Origin: Bacteroidota bacterium
GTDB lineage: Bacteria; Bacteroidota; Bacteroidia; Sphingobacteriales; Sphingobacteriaceae
Assembly: GCA_013286565.1 (NCBI GenBank)
Contig: JABDFM010000003.1
Coordinates: 36,678 to 100,677, forward strand
Reading direction: 5' to 3'
Length of the DNA: 64,000 bases
A program made the translations under genes and the position numbers. This document shows positions 58,272 to 64,000 of this stretch, piece by piece. Below the pieces are notes generated by a model that did not search any database, was not told the DNA's origin, and saw only the letters and a list, made by a program, of their open reading frames with translations. The stretch's first letter is position 1. Each line of letters opens with the position of its first letter.

Positions 58272-59183
58272 ATGAGCCGGTCAAAAAAAATAAAGATCAT
58301 ATTACCCATCGTAATCATTCTCTTTTTTGGGGCCTATGCCGAACACAGGTATGTTCAGCAAAAATGGAATATAACAGGCCATCTGCAAAATAAAGAGATG
58401 GACGAGATATCGGGCATCGCGGCATCGGGAATACATAATGATATTTATTATGTAGAAAATGACAGCGGGGATACCAGCCGTTTTTTCGCTATAAACCCCC
58501 AGGGGGAAATAAAATCCGTAATTTATTATAAAGGCGATCCCAAAATCAGACTTGGTGTACATGATTGCGAGGACATAGCCGTAGGAATTGGCCCGGTTAA
58601 AGGGAAAAGTTATGTGTATGTAGGCGACATAGGCGATAATAATGCAAAGTATCCATACATCACCGTTTACCGGCTGGAGGAACAAAAAACATGGATAGGT
58701 AAGGATAGCATCATAAAGGCCAATGCTGTACCTATACACCTCAAATATCCCGACGGCCCGCGTGATGCCGAATCGCTGATGATCGACCCTATTGAAAAAC
58801 TGATCTATATTGTTTCAAAACGCACTGACTCGGTAACCGTATATACCACTCCTTTAAATTTCAAAGCTAACGATACCCTGATGCTTACTAAGCGCTGCAA
58901 ATTGTATTTTAATGGTTTCAGGCCCTTTAAATGGATCACTGCCGGGGATATTTCAAAGGATGGGCAGCAGGTGCTTTTGAAGGATTATGTTAAAGTATAT
59001 TACTGGAAACGCAAGAATAATGAGCCTATATGGAAAACCATGCAAAGAAAGCCCACCGAGCTCCCTTACGAGGCGGAAAAACAAGGTGAGGCCATTGGCT
59101 TCACTCCTGATGGCAAAGGTTATTATACCACCAGTGAGGGCGTTTTCGCACCTATTTACTATTATAAAATTCCGGGGAATTAA
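58272..59183 (+). CDS. hypothetical N-terminally anchored beta-propeller-like protein
   Basis: N-terminal TM, EMDEISGIAASGIHNDIYYVENDSGDTSRFFAIN, repeated strand pattern. Confidence 0.65.
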   Translation: MSRSKKIKIILPIVIILFFGAYAEHRYVQQKWNITGHLQNKEMDEISGIAASGIHNDIYYVENDSGDTSRFFAINPQGEIKSVIYYKGDPKIRLGVHDCEDIAVGIGPVKGKSYVYVGDIGDNNAKYPYITVYRLEEQKTWIGKDSIIKANAVPIHLKYPDGPRDAESLMIDPIEKLIYIVSKRTDSVTVYTTPLNFKANDTLMLTKRCKLYFNGFRPFKWITAGDISKDGQQVLLKDYVKVYYWKRKNNEPIWKTMQRKPTELPYEAEKQGEAIGFTPDGKGYYTTSEGVFAPIYYYKIPGN

Positions 59184-59186
59184 TAT

Positions 59187-61211
59187 CTACTTTATAATAG
59201 TTACTGCCCCTGCGTGTTTTTTTCTGCCATCTTTCAGGTCAATAACATAATAATAAGTGCCTGTTGGTAGTGGGTTACCGTTGTAAGTTCCACTCCAGGG
59301 TTTACCGTAGCCAACGGAGTGAAAAACTAATTGCCCATTACGGCTAAATACATCCACTGTGCAGGCAGGGTATTCGCTTAAATTTGCAATATTCCAAAGA
59401 TCATTGACCCCATCCCCGTTTGGGGTAAAAACATTGGGGATCGTAATCTGTTCAAGCACATTAACTGTTACATTTGCGCTTGCTGTACACCCCCCGGCCA
59501 GGGTAACTGTCAATGTATAAGTTGTTGTAACCGATGGATTAGCTATTGGGTTTTTACTACCGGCATCACTCAGACCAATAGCCGGCGACCAGCTATACCC
59601 TGTTATATCACCGTTTATTGCGGGGTTTAATCGCACACCGCTTCCTGCAAATATCGCCGGGTTATTATTAAAAGTCAACGGATTATTAGTTGAGTTTACC
59701 ACATTTACATTGAAAGTGACATTTGCCGTACCGCCCGAAGCGTCAGTAGCAGTTAAGCTGACATTTACAGGAACGCCTACCGTTAAAGAGGTCCCTGCAA
59801 CCGGTAACTGGGTAAATGTAATGGCGCTGCTTTTGCAGTTATCGCTCGTAGTAGCGCTCGTAGCATAATCAGGGAGTGTTGGGGTGCAATCCTGGTAAGC
59901 AGAAACAGTAATATTGTTGTAGGAAGAGGTGATAACAGGCTGGCTCAGCACACTTACAGTAACCGGTAAGCTTGCTGATTGGGTATTTGTACCATTAACA
60001 CCAGCTAATTGCAGCGTAGTTACAACGCCGTCAGGCGTTATCTTCCTGATCTTATCATCAGGGGCGTCCGTTACATATAAATTTCCTGCTGCATCTAAAC
60101 AAATACCAATTGGAGCATTAAAATAGGCCGCGGTTCCTTTGCCATCGATCGAATTAATAGCGCCATTACCGGCAAAGGTGGTTACTATAGCATCAGGGGT
60201 CATCTTTCTTATCATATTATTGCCCGTGTCGGTAATGTATAAGTTACCAGCAGCGTCAATAGCGATCTCGTTTGGAAAATAAAAGCTGGCCGCAGTACCT
60301 ATCCCATCATTATGCCCTGAACCATTGCCGGCAATTGTGGTTACTGTACCAATCGGGCTGATCTTCCTGATCCTGTTATTTCCATCAGCTATATACAAGT
60401 ACCCCGAACCATCAATAGCGATACCATGCGGGTCATAAAAGCCCGCTATTGTACCATATCCATCTAATGAGCTATATTGACCGTTACCTGCAAAAGTTAA
60501 AACATATCCGCTGGATTGAATCTCCCTGATTCTGTTGTTGTCGGAATCTACCACGAAAATATCCCCCAAAGCATCAACCGCAACACCTGATGGGTTATTA
60601 AAACTGACGACAGACCCTATACCGTCATGATAGCCTTTGGTGCCATTGCCTGCTACGGTGCTCACCTGCCCGGATGGGGTAATTTCCCTGATCTTATTAT
60701 TACCTGCGTCGGCAACATAAATATTCCCTTTTGCATCAATGGTCATACCCCAGGGCCGGTTAAAACTGGCGGCTGCACCGGTGCCATCTACCGAGCCTAT
60801 TGTTCCCGAACCGGCAAAAACGGTTACCACACCTGCCAGGGTGATCCTTTTAATTTGGTTATTGCCTGCATCAGCCACATAAATATTCCCGGAAGCATCA
60901 GTAACTATCCCGTAAGGGTAATTTAATTTTACAACCGGATCGGTACCAGTAGAATTGCTTGCATTAACAATTACAGCTTGCGCGCCCGTGCTTGAACAAT
61001 TGAAACTGGAAGGCGAAACGCTGACCGAATTATAAGTACCGCTTACAGTAGCCACATCACTTACCTGTACCTGGTAATTACCCGTAGCATCCAAATGCAA
61101 TACAATGGGGCCGGGTTTAGGAGTGATCACCGGGGCCTGCGCATGACAAACAGGTACACCCAACAAGCATATTAAGATCAGTAACAAAAAAATCAGCCGG
61201 TACGCTTTCAT
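59187..61211 (-). CDS. NHL-repeat protein with gliding-motility-associated (T9SS type B) C-terminal domain
   Basis: about six repeats IYVADAGNNKIREITPSGQVSTVAGNG...; C-terminus ITIPNVFTPNGDGVNDLWNI...VFSRNGQLVFHSVGYGKPWSGTYNGNPLPTGTYYYVIDLKDGRKKHAGAVTIIK. Confidence 0.92.
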   Translation of the reverse strand: MKAYRLIFLLLILICLLGVPVCHAQAPVITPKPGPIVLHLDATGNYQVQVSDVATVSGTYNSVSVSPSSFNCSSTGAQAVIVNASNSTGTDPVVKLNYPYGIVTDASGNIYVADAGNNQIKRITLAGVVTVFAGSGTIGSVDGTGAAASFNRPWGMTIDAKGNIYVADAGNNKIREITPSGQVSTVAGNGTKGYHDGIGSVVSFNNPSGVAVDALGDIFVVDSDNNRIREIQSSGYVLTFAGNGQYSSLDGYGTIAGFYDPHGIAIDGSGYLYIADGNNRIRKISPIGTVTTIAGNGSGHNDGIGTAASFYFPNEIAIDAAGNLYITDTGNNMIRKMTPDAIVTTFAGNGAINSIDGKGTAAYFNAPIGICLDAAGNLYVTDAPDDKIRKITPDGVVTTLQLAGVNGTNTQSASLPVTVSVLSQPVITSSYNNITVSAYQDCTPTLPDYATSATTSDNCKSSAITFTQLPVAGTSLTVGVPVNVSLTATDASGGTANVTFNVNVVNSTNNPLTFNNNPAIFAGSGVRLNPAINGDITGYSWSPAIGLSDAGSKNPIANPSVTTTYTLTVTLAGGCTASANVTVNVLEQITIPNVFTPNGDGVNDLWNIANLSEYPACTVDVFSRNGQLVFHSVGYGKPWSGTYNGNPLPTGTYYYVIDLKDGRKKHAGAVTIIK

Positions 61212-61403
61212 TGCCGTTGGTATCCAACTAATTGGTTATTGGAGTAAAAACGCAGGATCTAAATCCCTATCAATATTACTCAAAAAAAGTCATGTTGTGA
61301 TACACCAGTACATACGGGAATAATGGGCGATCAGTGGCCTGATTGCAGGTGAATTTTTTAGGCGACAGGCCTTGATAGATACCGGTATTTTTTAAAAGCC
61401 CTG

Positions 61404-62657
61404 CTATTGGAATCTTTGTACTGAAAACGGGGTGATATTCATAGCCGTTTTGGTTCCGTTCAACACCTCGTCGATCAATTTACCGGTTGCCGGGCCAAGG
61501 CTTAACCCGATCATGGCATGACCAGTAGCAATAGCCAGGTTTTTATATTTATCAGAAAGACCGATATAAGGCATACCATCCGGCGATACCGGGCGGAAGC
61601 CAAACCAAATATCTTTTTTCTGCGGAACATCCGGCTTAAAATCAGGGAAGTATTTGGGCACCGATTCTACAATACCTTTAACCCGGTTCATATTAATCTG
61701 GTCGTTGATCTTTCCCACCTCCATCGTACCACCATAGCGTATGCTGCCGTTCATTGGGGTAACGGCTACCCTCGCTTCGCATAATATGGAGGGGATGGTC
61801 ATTTGTTTTGACGGATCCTGCTTCACCATAAATGAATAGCCTTTGCCCGGCATCAATGGCACTTTCAACCCGGTCAGCTTCGCGATCCCCGGCGACCAAG
61901 ACCCCCCGGCAAGTACAAAAGCATCGCCCTTAAACTCTTTTTCAGCACTGCTAACCGAGGTTATTTTATTACCCTCATGATCTATTTTCACAACTTCCGT
62001 ATTTGGGTGGATATTGATACCCTTGGCATTATCCAGGTATTTGATTAATCCGGACATTAATTTATTAGGGTACAGATGCGCATCGCAATGGTAATGCACC
62101 GCGCCTAAAATATCCAACTCAACACCGGGCTGCAGTTTACTACATTCCTCAGGGCTCAGATATTGAGCGTCAAGACCGAGGTTGGTGGCCTGCTCGGCCA
62201 GATGCTGTTCTTCTTCCACCATCTTAGGCGTTTTAAAAAGCATCAGGATACCTTTATCTTCTAAACCAAAATCGATGTTAGTATCCTGCTCAAACTCTTT
62301 AAATAGTGTTTTACTCAGCATGGATATATCCCTCAATGCTCCCGCCGACCTATCCACATGTTTTTTGGTAGCGCTTTTTAGAAACTTCAACCCCCAGCCA
62401 AAAAGTTGGGCGTCCAATGATGGCTTTACATAGAACGGGCTTTTACTATTGAACATCCAGCGGATACCCTGCTCCACCATGCCCGGTGCGGCCAGCGGCA
62501 CAAAATGGCTCGGGGTGATCATACCTGCATTGCCATAAGAGCAATTGTCTAACAAGTCGCCCTTGTCCAATATTTCTACTTCCCAGCCTGATTTGTGCAG
62601 GTAGTAGGCTGAGAATAGACCGATAACACCACCACCAATTATAATTACTTTGCTCAT
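61404..62657 (-). CDS. NAD(P)/FAD-dependent oxidoreductase, DadA-like (candidate D-hydroxyproline dehydrogenase)
   Basis: IIGGGVIGLFSAYYLHKSGWEVEILDKGD, RPVSPDGMPYIG, ATGHAMIGLSLGPATGKLI; next to 4-hydroxyproline epimerase. Confidence 0.85.
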   Translation of the reverse strand: MSKVIIIGGGVIGLFSAYYLHKSGWEVEILDKGDLLDNCSYGNAGMITPSHFVPLAAPGMVEQGIRWMFNSKSPFYVKPSLDAQLFGWGLKFLKSATKKHVDRSAGALRDISMLSKTLFKEFEQDTNIDFGLEDKGILMLFKTPKMVEEEQHLAEQATNLGLDAQYLSPEECSKLQPGVELDILGAVHYHCDAHLYPNKLMSGLIKYLDNAKGINIHPNTEVVKIDHEGNKITSVSSAEKEFKGDAFVLAGGSWSPGIAKLTGLKVPLMPGKGYSFMVKQDPSKQMTIPSILCEARVAVTPMNGSIRYGGTMEVGKINDQINMNRVKGIVESVPKYFPDFKPDVPQKKDIWFGFRPVSPDGMPYIGLSDKYKNLAIATGHAMIGLSLGPATGKLIDEVLNGTKTAMNITPFSVQRFQ

Positions 62658-62663
62658 GAGCCC

Positions 62664-62698
62664 AGCCCCCTCTAAATCTCCCCCGGTAGGGGAGACTT
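62664..62698. repeat. family B' repeat (35 bp, identical to 24708-24742)
   Basis: agccccctctaaatctcccccggtaggggagactt. Confidence 0.8.
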
Positions 62699-62732
62699 AG
62701 TATTTTTTATTATTGAATTTATTAATTGTCCT

Positions 62733-62775
62733 TTTAAAGCCCCTCTCTACCGGAGAGGGGTTTGGGGTGAGGCTG
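62733..62775. repeat. family B palindromic repeat
   Basis: tttaaagcccctctctaccggagaggggtttggggtgaggctg. Confidence 0.75.
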
Positions 62776-62778
62776 TCT

Positions 62779-63780
62779 TTATATCACCTGGAACCCATAC
62801 GCATACGGATCCTCATCATCTATCTTGATGGTGTTGTAGCCATACACCCTTGCCCAGCCTTCTATGCTTGGTATAATGGCCGGTATTTCACCAATTTGTA
62901 CCTCATCCTCCACCCTGCCAATAAACTGGCTTCCTATAATACTTTCGTGTATAAATGTATCGCCTTTTTTCAACTTACCTTTTGCGTGCCATTGCGCCAT
63001 TCGGGCTGATGTGCCTGTTCCGCAGGGTGACCTATCAATAGCCTTATCACCATAAAAAACTGCGTTGCGGGCAGTAGCCTCCGGTGATATGGTAGCACCA
63101 TCCCAAAGTATATGTGTACATGTATTGATGGTTGGGTTTTCAGGATGGACGAAAGTATATTTTTCGTTGATCCTTTGTCTTATCACCCTGCTCCACGAGA
63201 TCAGTTGATCTGCACTGTAATTTTCCAGGCCCGTAAAGTTCGGTTGCGGATCGACAATGGCATAAAAATTACCGCCGTAGCTTACATCAAAGCTGAGCAT
63301 TCCCAAATCAGGGCATTCTACTTCTAAATTTTCGGCTGCAAGGTAAGCTGGTACATTAGTCAACTTAACGGATTTTACTTTAGCTCCTTCTTGTTTGTAT
63401 TCGATCATTACTAAACCGGCGGGCGCTTCCATACGCACTATACCGGATGTTTTTGGAATGATCAGCCCTTCCTCAATAGCAATGGTAATCGTGCCGATGG
63501 TACCGTGCCCGCACATGGGCAGACAACCACTGGTTTCGATAAACAATACGGCCACGTCATTTGCGGGATCATGAGGTGGATACAATATACTGCCCGACAT
63601 CATATCGTGCCCTCTCGGTTCAAACATCAGGCCTTTGCGTATCCAGTCGTACTCCTTTAAAAAGTGCTGGCGCTTTTCGCTCATGTTGTTACCCGTCAAA
63701 TTTGGACCGCCACCGGCTACCAGCCTTACCGGGTTACCGCAAGTATGCGCATCTATGCAGAAAAAAGTTTTACTCGCCAT
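62779..63780 (-). CDS. 4-hydroxyproline epimerase (proline racemase family)
   Basis: MCGHGTIG and SPCGTGTSA catalytic cysteines; IDAHTCGNPVRLVAGGGP N-terminus. Confidence 0.92.
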   Translation of the reverse strand: MASKTFFCIDAHTCGNPVRLVAGGGPNLTGNNMSEKRQHFLKEYDWIRKGLMFEPRGHDMMSGSILYPPHDPANDVAVLFIETSGCLPMCGHGTIGTITIAIEEGLIIPKTSGIVRMEAPAGLVMIEYKQEGAKVKSVKLTNVPAYLAAENLEVECPDLGMLSFDVSYGGNFYAIVDPQPNFTGLENYSADQLISWSRVIRQRINEKYTFVHPENPTINTCTHILWDGATISPEATARNAVFYGDKAIDRSPCGTGTSARMAQWHAKGKLKKGDTFIHESIIGSQFIGRVEDEVQIGEIPAIIPSIEGWARVYGYNTIKIDDEDPYAYGFQVI

Positions 63781-63786
63781 TTTTTT

Positions 63787-63861
63787 GAGTATTGGGTTTT
63801 GAGTTTTAAGTTTTGAGTAAGAATCAGGTACTGACTACTCAAAACTCACCACTCACTACTC
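63787..63861. repeat. word-type palindromic repeat (GAGTTTTAAGTTTTGAGTA / TACTCAAAACTC)
   Basis: read directly. Confidence 0.5.
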
Positions 63862-64000
63862 CTTAATATATTTACCATCAACCAAAAGCCATATTTCAAG
63901 CGGGTTATCATTTTTCAATTCATCAGGCAACAGCTCATGACTCCAGTTTTGCCAGCTTACCGGTCTAACAAAACGTTTGATGGCGCCTGTGCCGACAGAA
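63856..64000 (-). CDS. partial aldehyde dehydrogenase (NADP+)-like protein, C-terminal 47 aa
   Basis: manual translation ...SVGTGAIKRFVRPVSWQNWSHELLPDELKNDNPLEIWLLVDGKYIKE* resembles 2,5-dioxovalerate dehydrogenase C-termini; runs off the window. Confidence 0.6.
   Translation of the reverse strand, partial: SVGTGAIKRFVRPVSWQNWSHELLPDELKNDNPLEIWLLVDGKYIKE

Noticed and set aside
59929-60926. Plus-strand ORFs in the NHL gene and apparent tandem DNA repeats that could suggest a CRISPR-like array
   Set aside because: The periodicity is the ~150-bp protein repeat of the NHL blades, diverged at DNA level; no conserved repeat/spacer structure and no cas genes.

Overview
The window is chromosomal DNA from a Bacteroidota member, most like Sphingobacteriaceae (Mucilaginibacter/Pedobacter type). 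This rests on gene content, TAnnTTTG-type -7 boxes, a PorX homolog and a type-B gliding-motility C-terminal domain. I find no prophage, plasmid backbone, CRISPR array, rRNA operon or intact IS element. Most of the window is core or housekeeping: nucleotide-sugar genes (rfbB, galE, UXS, ugd), waaA, ispH, hemH, murB, lpd, PDH E2/E1-alpha, the lpxD-lpxC/fabZ-lpxA block, porX, tsaE, ald and tRNA-Asp(GTC). Accessory content includes three tandem exopeptidases, a two-component system with an RND efflux operon, and part of a hydroxyproline catabolic cluster. Points worth a second look: (1) a bacterial protein strongly resembling eukaryotic sphingolipid delta-4 desaturases (DEGS), next to a fatty-acid-hydroxylase-family gene; (2) a tRNA-Asp whose 3' end is duplicated 167 bp downstream, framing a tiny att-like insert; (3) a structured intergenic stretch holding an unlisted 49-aa ORF, an orphan terminator and an AT-rich palindrome; (4) several distinct long palindromic intergenic repeat families, one of which appears to supply the stop and start codons of neighbouring genes. 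All calls come from reading the sequence and the supplied ORF track. No database search was run.
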